DNA from: an uncultured Tenacibaculum sp.
GTDB taxonomy: Bacteria > Bacteroidota > Bacteroidia > Flavobacteriales > Flavobacteriaceae
DNA: 64,000 nucleotides
NCBI RefSeq assembly: GCF_947502995.1
Contig: NZ_CANNBW010000002.1
Coordinates: 1 to 64,000 of the forward strand
Direction of reading: 5' to 3'
Below are positions 53,021 to 60,698 of the stretch, in pieces. The position numbers and the translations under genes were made by a program. Each line of letters starts with the position of its first letter. Within the stretch, counting starts at the first letter, position 1. The notes under the pieces were generated by a model. It made no database searches and was not told where the DNA came from. It was given only the letters and a program-made list of their open reading frames with translations.

Positions 53021-53263
53021 CTATTTAGAATGACCTTTTATTTTTGACAATCGCATTTCAACCTTTCTATTATGATTTTTTACTAAATCATTGTAAAATG
53101 AATCTTCACTATATTCATTAGGGAGTTCGATTTTTTTGCGTTTTTTTGTCTTTTTTTGCGTTTCTTTTTTTGGTGATACAACAGATAAAAACAAAGCTCT
53201 TTCTGCTTCGGAAAGATTTCCGAAATAATGCATTGTATTTGCTAAGTTTTCTGTTGCTACCAC
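53021..53263 (-). CDS. Small basic early protein
   Basis: 80 aa: helical N-terminus (LANTMHYFGNLSEAERALFL), then a Lys-rich stretch with KKETQKKTKKRKK. Divergent from the repressor; its promoter region contains the palindromic operators, so it may be the first early gene. Confidence 0.5.
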   Translation of the reverse strand: MVATENLANTMHYFGNLSEAERALFLSVVSPKKETQKKTKKRKKIELPNEYSEDSFYNDLVKNHNRKVEMRLSKIKGHSK

Positions 53264-53285
53264 TTTAGTGTAATTTTGGCCTTAT

Positions 53286-53364
53286 ATATAGTATATTTAC
53301 TATATTTGTTTTTACCATTACAAATATACTAAGATGTTAGTATTTATACTATTATATTAGTATA
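53286..53364. promoter_or_regulatory. Three palindromic operators between repressor and early genes
   Basis: ATATAGTA-TATT-TACTATAT (53,286-53,305), ATACTAA-GATG-TTAGTAT (53,326-53,343) and TATACTA-TTATAT-TAGTATA (53,345-53,364) share the core TACTA/TAGTA. A further TTAGTATA copy lies at 53,389. This fits repressor sites controlling both divergent genes. Confidence 0.65.
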
Positions 53365-53416
53365 TTTTTTGTCTATTATACAAACTTATTAGTATAATTA
53401 AAATTTATAAATAGAA

Positions 53417-53881
53417 ATGAAGGAAGTTGCTAATAGGTTAAGATTAGTTATAAATCATATAAAATTCGTAGGAGAATATAAAACTCAGAAATCTATTTCT
53501 GAGAAAATTGATTTTGAAGCTACTAATCTATCTGCAGCACTAAATGGTAATAAAAGATACCTAACGGAGAATTTAATAGATAGATTCATAAAAAACTTTC
53601 CAGAATTTAATAAGAATTGGATAATTACTGGAAATGGAACAATGATTAAAACAGAAGAGGGTGATCAAACAGGTATTAACCCACTATCTAAATTTACGTC
53701 TAGTGAAATATTAAATTATATTATTGAAAACTTTAATGATTTCAAGGATGAAGATAATATTGATAAGGTTTTAGCTTTGTTTTACAATAGCAGAAAAGAT
53801 TCTAAAATGAATGAGCTTGATGAAAAGCTTAACAAAGTAAATGAAATGATGGATAAACTAGAGAAAAGGCTAGAAAACTAA
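53417..53881 (+). CDS. CI-like transcriptional repressor
   Basis: 154 aa. N-terminal helix-turn-helix (YKTQKSISEKIDFEATNLSAAL), followed by FPEFNKNWIITGNGTM, a signature of Bacteroidota phage repressors. The C-terminal part is a coiled coil. No LexA-type peptidase domain. Probably holds the lysogenic state by binding the upstream palindromes. Confidence 0.75.
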   Translation: MKEVANRLRLVINHIKFVGEYKTQKSISEKIDFEATNLSAALNGNKRYLTENLIDRFIKNFPEFNKNWIITGNGTMIKTEEGDQTGINPLSKFTSSEILNYIIENFNDFKDEDNIDKVLALFYNSRKDSKMNELDEKLNKVNEMMDKLEKRLEN

Positions 53882-54111
53882 ATTTCTTCACGTTTCATTA
53901 AATCATTAAATCTTTCATTTACTTTGTTGTACTTTATATCTAGCTTAGCTTCTTTTACTATAGTTTCAAGTTGTTTTTCAACATTTAAAAACTCTAATTC
54001 AATATTTGAAAGTTCAGTTTTTTCTTGAATTTTTATTTCTTTTTTTAGTAAAGACTTAAGAAAGTAAAAACCTTTATAAAATACCCTAAATACTCTAACT
54101 TTACTTATCAT
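53878..54111 (-). CDS. Small hypothetical protein
   Basis: 77 aa, charged helix with a hydrophobic, basic N-terminus (VFRVFYKGFYFLKSLLKK). Converges with the repressor, the stops overlapping by 4 bp. Function unknown. Confidence 0.45.
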   Translation of the reverse strand: MISKVRVFRVFYKGFYFLKSLLKKEIKIQEKTELSNIELEFLNVEKQLETIVKEAKLDIKYNKVNERFNDLMKREEI

Positions 54112-54164
54112 GTTAGATGAAAATATTATTTTTTTAGAAGTGTAAAATAGAGATATTGTATGTT

Positions 54165-54935
54165 TTATTTTAATGGTTGGTTTATAACTTTTGCCATTTC
54201 GTCAACTCTATCTTCATCACAATTTATCATTGCATGGTAAGATACATTAAATAATTTCTTCTTTAAAGATTTAACCAGACTTTCATTGGCTTTTAATGAA
54301 AAGTAAACAACAAAACCTAATGAATAAGATAAGAAAAGAGTTAATCCGAAATAAGTAGCTCTACTAAAATCTTGAAACTCTTGAAAGATCCAAAAATAAG
54401 TAAACATATTAGTAGACATAAAAGTAGTAATTAAAAATACTCTAGAATTAAATCTCCATTCAGGTAATCTTTTTCTGTCTTTAAAGGTGTTTACTAGAAC
54501 CCAGATAGCAAAAATTAAAATACTAGTATTGCTGCCAAATTTCTCCCAGAAGAAATGAAAAGAATCAAACTCGAAGAACTTTTGATCATTAATCACTTTT
54601 ACATATTTGTTGTATTTTTCTTTTTTAACCTTTAAAGCATTCTGATATTCAGAATATTCAGGAGTGCCAATAGCTAACTTTTTTACTTTAGATAAGGCAA
54701 TAGTATTTTGTTTCTTAGCTTCATTAAATTCCTTTTGAGCTTCATTATAAGCTTCAGAGAATTTAGGAATAAGAATATATGAATAATACAGTCCTCCAAT
54801 AAATATAGAGGAAATTAAAACAATAAGAACTCTTTTAATCTTCGTCCATATCGGGAGTGTCAACTCCTCCGCCTTCTGAAGTTCTTGAATCTGATTTGTC
54901 GATTGAGTATTGATCTGTTGTAATGACTTGTCCAT
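54165..54935 (-). CDS. Four-helix membrane protein (cargo)
   Basis: 256 aa. Membrane segments near residues 35-55, 135-150, 165-185 and 195-215, with a coiled coil between the first two. Cytoplasmic tail ends in EDRVDEMAKVINQPLK. No known family. The first 33 codons overlap the end of the lipoprotein gene in another frame; the real start could be later. Confidence 0.5.
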   Translation of the reverse strand: MDKSLQQINTQSTNQIQELQKAEELTLPIWTKIKRVLIVLISSIFIGGLYYSYILIPKFSEAYNEAQKEFNEAKKQNTIALSKVKKLAIGTPEYSEYQNALKVKKEKYNKYVKVINDQKFFEFDSFHFFWEKFGSNTSILIFAIWVLVNTFKDRKRLPEWRFNSRVFLITTFMSTNMFTYFWIFQEFQDFSRATYFGLTLFLSYSLGFVVYFSLKANESLVKSLKKKLFNVSYHAMINCDEDRVDEMAKVINQPLK

Positions 54936-55020
54936 CTGTTGTTGCTATTTCTTCGTTATTTCCACAAGAAATAAAACTTAATGTTAAAACTAATACTACA
55001 ACTTTTAATACATTTTTCAT
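54835..55020 (-). CDS. Small acidic lipoprotein (cargo)
   Basis: 61 aa: signal with lipobox FISCG (Cys near 19), then an acidic tail with DSRTSEGGGVDTPDMDED. Likely a membrane-anchored lipoprotein. Overlaps the membrane-protein gene by 101 nt. Confidence 0.45.
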   Translation of the reverse strand: MKNVLKVVVLVLTLSFISCGNNEEIATTDGQVITTDQYSIDKSDSRTSEGGGVDTPDMDED

Positions 55021-55086
55021 AATGGTGTGATTTAATTTAATTTAAACCACTAAATGTACAAATTTTATAGTTTTTTAAGTTTATTT

Positions 55087-55719
55087 CTAGTTTGAATTAA
55101 ATCTATGTTTTATCGCTAGAATTACTAGCCCAATTTTTTTCTTTACACCTAACTTTTTACTCATTCTTGAAACTAATGTATTAAAAGAACTCTTAGTAAT
55201 ATTCATTGTTTCACATATGTCTTCTGTTTCTACATTAGAGACTAATAATTTTAAAGCTTTAGATTCTGTAGGTGTAAGAATAGAATCTATTGAAACTCTT
55301 GTTTCTTGCTCTAATTGTCTTGCTATAATCGAATCAATAAGAATTTGACTGTAATACTTTTTACCAAGTTTTATTCGGTTTAAAGCTTCTTCTAAGTTTT
55401 GACTCAGTTCATCTTTAGTAATGAATCCGTAAGCACCTAGAATAATTGTGTCTTGTACTAAATTGATTTTAGTTGATCCTGAAGTTATCAGAAATTTAGG
55501 TTGGTTAACTAAATTAATACTATTCTTAAGAACATCTACTGCAATCATATCTGGAAGCTTCATGTCTAAAAGAACAATATCACAATCATTATTCTCTAAC
55601 CAATCTAATACTCCTTGCCCCGTTTTGGATGATCCAACAACATCAAAAGAGGAAGTTTTTAATAAAGCTTTCACTCCGTCAATGACTATTTCATGATCGT
55701 CGGTAATAAATACTTTCAT
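55087..55719 (-). CDS. NarL/LuxR-type response regulator
   Basis: 210 aa. Receiver domain with TDDHE (acid pocket), phosphoryl Asp in VLLDMKLPD, ITSG and FITKDE (Lys). C-terminal LuxR-type HTH: ILTPTESKALKLL ... NITKSSFNTLVSRMSKKLG. No histidine kinase lies in the element, so it depends on a host or distant kinase. Confidence 0.8.
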   Translation of the reverse strand: MKVFITDDHEIVIDGVKALLKTSSFDVVGSSKTGQGVLDWLENNDCDIVLLDMKLPDMIAVDVLKNSINLVNQPKFLITSGSTKINLVQDTIILGAYGFITKDELSQNLEEALNRIKLGKKYYSQILIDSIIARQLEQETRVSIDSILTPTESKALKLLVSNVETEDICETMNITKSSFNTLVSRMSKKLGVKKKIGLVILAIKHRFNSN

Positions 55720-55879
55720 TTTATTTGTTTTTCCATAATGATTAAAACTAGGAGGTTAAAATCAAATCACGTAGCAAATATAAACACATGAAATTATCTA
55801 TTTGTAGACAAAACCCTTAGATGGTTATTTTTTTGAAAATATTTTGACATCAGCTAATTATCTTATAAATAAATTTATA

Positions 55880-55937
55880 ATTACTTTAAATAAAAAAAAC
55901 CACCTAACCGTAGGTGGTTTTTTTTATTTAAAGTAAT
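55880..55937. terminator. 27-bp perfect inverted repeat terminator
   Basis: The arms 55,880-55,906 and 55,911-55,937 are exact reverse complements over 27 bp with a 4-nt ACCG loop. Includes CCACCTA/TAGGTGG and 8-nt A and T runs, so it ends the LRR gene on the minus strand and can act in both directions. Unusually long for a terminator. Confidence 0.8.
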
Positions 55938-55942
55938 GAGAA

Positions 55943-56944
55943 TTATTTTTTTATAAAGCGTTTATATGTTTTACTTTTTTCTGTTTTGACTACTAATAAA
56001 TACATACCATGCGATAGGTTAGAAACATCTATTTCGTCTGAGTTATTATATAAACCTATTTCTTTACCTAAGGAATTATACAATTTAATACTATTGATAT
56101 TGATATCTGACTGAATTTTTAATTTATTCTTGGCTGGATTAGGGTATATAGTAATGTTTGTTTTTAAGTAATCTTCTATATTGGCAGTTGCTTGGCAATC
56201 AGTGTTGAAACTGGTATTACTGTCTTTTCTCCAAGTATTGGGAGGCGTGAAGTTTTCATCAATTTGAATACAGTTTAAATTAGAATTATTTGTAGAACTA
56301 AAAGATCTAATTAGGGTATTATTTCCATTGGATAAGTTTAAAGTGGTTAATTCATTGAAATCACATAGAACTACTTCCAGTTCATTGTTTTTTGAAAGAT
56401 CAAGAGATGCTATATTATTATCTCTACAATTTATTACTGATAGTTTTATGTTTTTATCTAAAATTAAATTTGTTAAAAAATTATTTTTAATGTTAATGGC
56501 TAAGAGGTCTGTGTTATTTTCTAAATTAAGATCTCTTAGTTCATTACGTTCCAAGTCTATTGTTATTAAATTTTTGTTGTTACTTAAGTTGATATTTCTA
56601 ATTGAATTATTATTACAGAATAATCTTTGTAGAGAAGTGTTAGAACTTATATCTATGCTATTTAAATTGTTGTTATTACAAGCCAAAATTGTGATGTTTG
56701 GAAAAGCTTCTATGCCTGTTAAGTCACTTATTGATTTGTCAGAGACATCAATAGTTCCTCTAAAATTATTAGCTTCTATACATTGTATTTCTCCATCTTG
56801 ATTAGTGTCTATTAGAGGAGATGTTTGATTTATCAATACGCTTTTAAAATTAAGATCAGGGAATACTACAATATCTGAACATTGGCTATTGATAGTGAGC
56901 CTTAGAGCCAATAGTAAAATCGTAAAATAAATTTTTTTGTTCAT
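55943..56944 (-). CDS. Secreted leucine-rich-repeat protein with T9SS sorting tail
   Basis: 333 aa. Signal peptide (ending INSQ), an EF-hand-like LIDTNQDGEIQCIEA, then 6-7 LRR units of about 21 residues (LTGIEAFPNITILACNNNNL), and a C-terminal type IX sorting domain beginning NITIYPNPAKNKLKI and ending in KTYKRFIKK. Exported to the cell surface or medium via the gliding-associated type IX system. Cargo at the right end of the element; ligand unknown. Confidence 0.8.
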   Translation of the reverse strand: MNKKIYFTILLLALRLTINSQCSDIVVFPDLNFKSVLINQTSPLIDTNQDGEIQCIEANNFRGTIDVSDKSISDLTGIEAFPNITILACNNNNLNSIDISSNTSLQRLFCNNNSIRNINLSNNKNLITIDLERNELRDLNLENNTDLLAINIKNNFLTNLILDKNIKLSVINCRDNNIASLDLSKNNELEVVLCDFNELTTLNLSNGNNTLIRSFSSTNNSNLNCIQIDENFTPPNTWRKDSNTSFNTDCQATANIEDYLKTNITIYPNPAKNKLKIQSDININSIKLYNSLGKEIGLYNNSDEIDVSNLSHGMYLLVVKTEKSKTYKRFIKK

Positions 56945-57483
56945 TTTTTAAGTTTTTTTTGTTGTTTGTTATTTTTTGCAAACATAATAAAAAATAATGC
57001 GCGGAAATTTATTTTATTTACTTGTTTATCAGTGTTTTATTTTTTTTTGATAAAGATGATGGCAAGACTCTATAAAAATATAGAATAATATACTTAGTTA
57101 ATTTTTACGACTCATGATATTTCTTAACTTTATATTAACTTAATAAAAAAAGATCAAGTTTGAATTACTTAAAAAATATAAAATGAAAAATGTATTGATA
57201 TAGTTCACAAGATTTTGAAAATTTAACAGAGGATACTACTTTTTACTTTAAAAAATTATTGTATAGGAGTATTACATGAAGAGTGAATTAATTACTGAAG
57301 TTTTTTCTATTTTTTTTTAAAAAACTACCAAGATTTCTAATATACAAAGAGGTTATTTCTTATTTTTTTTTTATTTATTTTTGCACCCGTTAATGAACCT
57401 ATAAATAAATTAATAATTAAAATTTTAATTATTCAAAGCGTTGTTTTTTAGAGGTTTATAATATGGGTTAGTGTTAGTTTTAA
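56945..57483. other. Gene-free right end of the element
   Basis: About 540 nt, very AT-rich, with short open frames only. It holds a possible promoter TATTTTTG (57,376-57,383) facing attR and the 15-bp TAATGAACCTATAAA (57,391-57,405), identical to 22,395-22,409 inside the integrase gene. Confidence 0.5.
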
Positions 57484-57539
57484 ACTTAGGATCTAGTGCC
57501 GCAAGGCGTGGGGGTTCGACTCCCTTCACCCGTACAAGT
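57484..57539 (+). repeat. attR: 56-bp direct repeat of the tRNA-Leu 3' half
   Basis: Exact copy of 22,261-22,316. Lacks the 5' half of the tRNA, so it is a fragment and not a second gene. Confidence 0.95.
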
Positions 57540-57541
57540 AG

Positions 57542-57590
57542 AAAACGCGAATAAGACTACAGAATAGTAAGCTTGTTATGCGTTTTTTTT
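57542..57590 (+). terminator. Ancestral tRNA-Leu terminator
   Basis: AAAACGC...AATAAG pairs with CTTGTT...GCGTTTT with small bulges, followed by a T-run. It directly follows the att repeat and presumably ended tRNA-Leu transcription before integration. Confidence 0.6.
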
Positions 57591-57634
57591 TATTTGTTTA
57601 TAGTTTAGTATATTAGAAATCAAAATAGTAATAG

Positions 57635-60367
57635 TTGGGGGAAGTTAAAAACATACTATTTTTTTTGTTGTTTATATTAGTGCTAGGAGGATGTAGTAAT
57701 TCTAAGACTCAAGAAAAATATACAATAGGATTTTCACAGTTTTCTTCAAGTGAAAATTGGAAAGAAGCAGTTGTGCAATCAATGCATATTGAAACTGGTT
57801 TTCATAATAACATCATTCTTAATATTTCTGATTCAAAAGCAGATGTTGACAAACAAATTTCTGATATTGAAAACTTCATTGAGGATAATGTAGATGTGAT
57901 TATCGTATCTCCAATTGCTCCTAAACCCTTAAAGCCAATAATCAAGAAAGCTGTAAAAAATAAAATTCCAGTAATTATTTTAGACAGAGAAATAAGTATT
58001 TACGATTCTTTTATCGGAGTTAATAATTATGAGGTTGGAGTAAATGCGGCTAAATATCTCCAATCTTTAAAGAAAAAGTTAAAAGTTGTAGAGATTAAAG
58101 GTTGGGCTGGTACAACACCTACTAAACATATTAGTTTAGGATTTAGAAAAATTATTAAAGAATCTGAAAGTATAGAGCTAGTTGGATCTATTCAGGATAG
58201 TTATGATGGTTCTGGAATACTAGAAAACTTAGAAGAATTACTTAACAAATCAGAGCAAATTGATTATGTTTTTGCCCACTCTGATGATTTAGCACTAAAA
58301 GCGTATGAAGTGTTTAAATCATCTAAACACAAGCATGTAAAGTTTATTGGTGTAGGAGGTCTTAATTCTGAAAACGAAGGATTAGATTTAGTTAAAAAAG
58401 AAATTTTTGAAGCAACAGTTTTATGTCCAACTGGAGGTAAAGAAGCGATCCAAGCTGCAGTTAGTTTTATTAAAGGAGAAGAAGTTAATTCTGAAATTTT
58501 ATTACCATCTGTTGTTGTAGATGCAACAAATGTTGATTTGTTAAGTAGACAATTGGCTTTAATTCAGGCTCATGAATTTGATATCGAAAAACAACAACAG
58601 CGAATAGATGATCAAGTTAAATTATATAATTCTCAACGAGATTTTTTAATTGCTACATTAATTTTCTTAGGTATTATCATAATTTTATTGATCATAACCT
58701 TAAGAGCAAAAAGGAAGTTAATCAAACAAAAAAGGTTACTAGTTAAACTGATCGATCAAATAGATAGTCAGAAAAAAGAAATAGAGAAAATCGCTGAAGA
58801 TTTAAGGGTAACCCATGAAACAACCAATAACTTTTTTATGGGAGTTTCTCATGATTTTAAAACACCAATATCACTAATTTTATCTTCTACAGAATCATTA
58901 ATAGGTTCAGAAACTCAACAGAAATCAAATGAGTTTAATTTAATTTATAATAACTCGAGAAGATTGCTGCGAATGATTAATCAATTGCTTGATTTTAGAA
59001 GGGTAGAAAGTAGAAGTTTCAAATTAAAAGCATCTAAAACTAATATAGAATCTTTTGTAACATCAATATTTTCAGATTTTAATAGTGAAGCGAATAAAAA
59101 GCAAATAGACTTCTCTTTAAAATCAAAGATTAAAGATTCAGATGTTTTTATAGATCGTGATTTATTCGACAATATTTTGTTTAACTTATTATCTAACGCT
59201 TTCAAGTTTACTCCTATTGGAGGAAAAATAATAGTGAGTATTGAAGAAACGCTGAATAAAGTTTTTATCTCGATAAAAGATACAGGGATTGGTATTCCTA
59301 GCTCAGAAAATGAAAAAATATTTAATCAGTTTTATCAAGGAACGAATAATCAGAAAACAAGTTCAGGTATAGGTTTATTTTTAACCAAAGAGTATGTTAA
59401 GTTACATAATGGAGATATTCGCGTAATATCTGAAAAAAATAAAGGAGCTGAGTTTATTATTTCTATTCCTAAAGGAAAAACACATTTAAAAGAAGAAGAA
59501 ATAATTAATGCTAATATCAAAGAAATTTCTATTCCTCAAAAGCAACTTATAGAGAGGAAAAGTTTCGAGTTCAAAAAATCAAAGAAAGAAAAAGAAAGAT
59601 TATTGGTAATTGAAGATAATAATGATTTAAGAGAGTTCTTAAAAAATAAATTGTCAGAGTTTTATGAAGTTCATGATTCGGATGGGATAAATGTAAAAGA
59701 TAAGATATTAGAAACTATTCCAGATGTAATTATCAGTGATGTTAATTTGCCTGAAATAAGTGGTTTTGAAATTTGTGAAATGATTAAGAAAGATGAAAGA
59801 ACTTCTCATATTCCCGTCTTAATTTTAACAGCATTAAAAACTGATGAAGCACATTTAATCGGGCTTAAATCTGGAGTGGATATGTTTTTAACTAAACCAT
59901 TTAATCTGTCAGTTTTATTTCAGTCAGTTGAAACATTGTTGTATAATCGAAAGAAACTTCAAAAGTATTTTAAAGAAACTACTAAAAATTTAAAAGAAGA
60001 AAAGTTAAAAGAACATAAAAAGAAAATAAAAGATAAAGAATCAGATTTTATTAATAAAATTGATGAATTAATAGATTCTAATATTGATGATTCTTCTTTT
60101 ACTGTGGAAGTCTTAGCAGAGGAGTTAAATATTTCTAGAGTACAGTTATATAGGAAAATAAAAGCTTTATTGGGTATTACAATAAGTGATTATATTCAAA
60201 ATATTAGGTTAGAGAAAGGAAAAGAAATGCTTCTTACAGATGAAACTTTAAGTATCGCAGATATCGCCTATTCAGTAGGTTTTTCTTCTCCGAATTACTT
60301 TTCAACTGCTTTTAAAGCTAAATATGGAGATACTCCAAAGAAGTATAAAAAAGGTAAAACAGGCTAA
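57635..60367 (+). CDS. Hybrid two-component regulator with sugar-binding-type sensor
   Basis: 910 aa. Lipoprotein-like signal (LVLGGCSNS), periplasmic Peripla_BP_4 sensor (about 28-310; GFSQFSSSENWKEAV, IILDREI), membrane segment (about 333-355), HisKA with VSHDFKTPI, HATPase with NLLSNAFKF and DTGIGIP, receiver with IISDVNLPEISGFE, and AraC-type HTH ending in IAYSVGFSSPNYFSTAFK. Such one-protein systems sense a sugar and switch on carbohydrate genes. The only possible start is a TTG (57,635) just after an in-frame stop. The gene lies 95 bp from attR. Confidence 0.9.
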   Translation: MGEVKNILFFLLFILVLGGCSNSKTQEKYTIGFSQFSSSENWKEAVVQSMHIETGFHNNIILNISDSKADVDKQISDIENFIEDNVDVIIVSPIAPKPLKPIIKKAVKNKIPVIILDREISIYDSFIGVNNYEVGVNAAKYLQSLKKKLKVVEIKGWAGTTPTKHISLGFRKIIKESESIELVGSIQDSYDGSGILENLEELLNKSEQIDYVFAHSDDLALKAYEVFKSSKHKHVKFIGVGGLNSENEGLDLVKKEIFEATVLCPTGGKEAIQAAVSFIKGEEVNSEILLPSVVVDATNVDLLSRQLALIQAHEFDIEKQQQRIDDQVKLYNSQRDFLIATLIFLGIIIILLIITLRAKRKLIKQKRLLVKLIDQIDSQKKEIEKIAEDLRVTHETTNNFFMGVSHDFKTPISLILSSTESLIGSETQQKSNEFNLIYNNSRRLLRMINQLLDFRRVESRSFKLKASKTNIESFVTSIFSDFNSEANKKQIDFSLKSKIKDSDVFIDRDLFDNILFNLLSNAFKFTPIGGKIIVSIEETLNKVFISIKDTGIGIPSSENEKIFNQFYQGTNNQKTSSGIGLFLTKEYVKLHNGDIRVISEKNKGAEFIISIPKGKTHLKEEEIINANIKEISIPQKQLIERKSFEFKKSKKEKERLLVIEDNNDLREFLKNKLSEFYEVHDSDGINVKDKILETIPDVIISDVNLPEISGFEICEMIKKDERTSHIPVLILTALKTDEAHLIGLKSGVDMFLTKPFNLSVLFQSVETLLYNRKKLQKYFKETTKNLKEEKLKEHKKKIKDKESDFINKIDELIDSNIDDSSFTVEVLAEELNISRVQLYRKIKALLGITISDYIQNIRLEKGKEMLLTDETLSIADIAYSVGFSSPNYFSTAFKAKYGDTPKKYKKGKTG

Positions 60368-60380
60368 GTTAATTAGCGTT

Positions 60381-60469
60381 TGTTGTTGTAACAATTTTGA
60401 AATAAAAACACCTAAATAATTGTTTTTCAGTGATTTGATTTTGTTTTTTGTTGTTGTAACATTTTTGAA
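60381..60469 (+). repeat. Two 21-bp direct repeats upstream of a small transcript
   Basis: TGTTGTTGTAACAATTTTGAA (60,381-60,401) and the same with one change (60,449-60,469), 68 bp apart. Each contains the palindrome TTGTTGTAACAA or a variant. They could be binding sites for the AraC domain of the regulator just upstream. Confidence 0.5.
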
Positions 60470-60491
60470 GATAGTAAAAGTAAAAGAAACT

Positions 60492-60499
60492 TAACTTTG
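60492..60499 (+). promoter_or_regulatory. -7 box of a predicted small transcript
   Basis: TAACTTTG matches TAnnTTTG. A TTG at 60,465-60,467, inside the second repeat, could be the -33 element. Confidence 0.45.
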
Positions 60500-60504
60500 T
60501 AAGT

Positions 60505-60623
60505 GTAATCGAATATTTGTGATTTCTTTCGGGAAAGAACCAGTAAAAGAATTGGGGGATTATTTTACACTTCATCCAAATAAAGATTATGAAATTCAAG
60601 CGCGATTTATATCGCGCTTTTTT
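60505..60623 (+). ncRNA. Predicted ~115-nt transcript with terminator
   Basis: Begins shortly after the -7 box and ends at GCGCGAT-TTTA-ATCGCGC with a T-run (60,600-60,623). It contains a TTCTTTC/GAAAGAA hairpin and TTGGGGGATT. A GTG-started 36-codon frame runs through it, but crosses the terminator, so RNA is more likely than protein. Confidence 0.4.
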
Positions 60624-60698
60624 ATTTTATAAATGTTGATTATTTGCTGATTTAAAAGAAAATGATTTATTTTATCCAAAATTGTTAAAGAAAAAAAT

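Larger units (their letters stand above)
22261..57539. mobile_element. Integrated element, candidate tailless temperate phage
   Basis: About 35.3 kb bounded by exact 56-bp repeats of the tRNA-Leu 3' half, with a tyrosine recombinase beside the left copy. It carries endolysin and spanin genes, an operon of small membrane-anchored proteins, a polyvalent anti-restriction protein, a repressor with operators and a possible replication protein. I find no terminase, portal, tail, relaxase or conjugation genes. Integrative status is certain from the repeats; the tailless-phage reading is inference. Confidence 0.9.

Noticed and set aside
57484..57539. Second tRNA-Leu gene
   Set aside because: Only the 3' half is present, with no acceptor 5' strand or D-arm; it is attR.
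22261..57539. Integrative conjugative element
   Set aside because: No relaxase, VirD4/TraG coupling protein or mating-pair genes in 35 kb; endolysin and spanin point to phage biology.
60369..60599. Minus-strand open frame of 76 codons
   Set aside because: Runs against repeats, promoter and terminator; composition (Phe/Tyr-rich, no domain) is that of non-coding AT-rich DNA.
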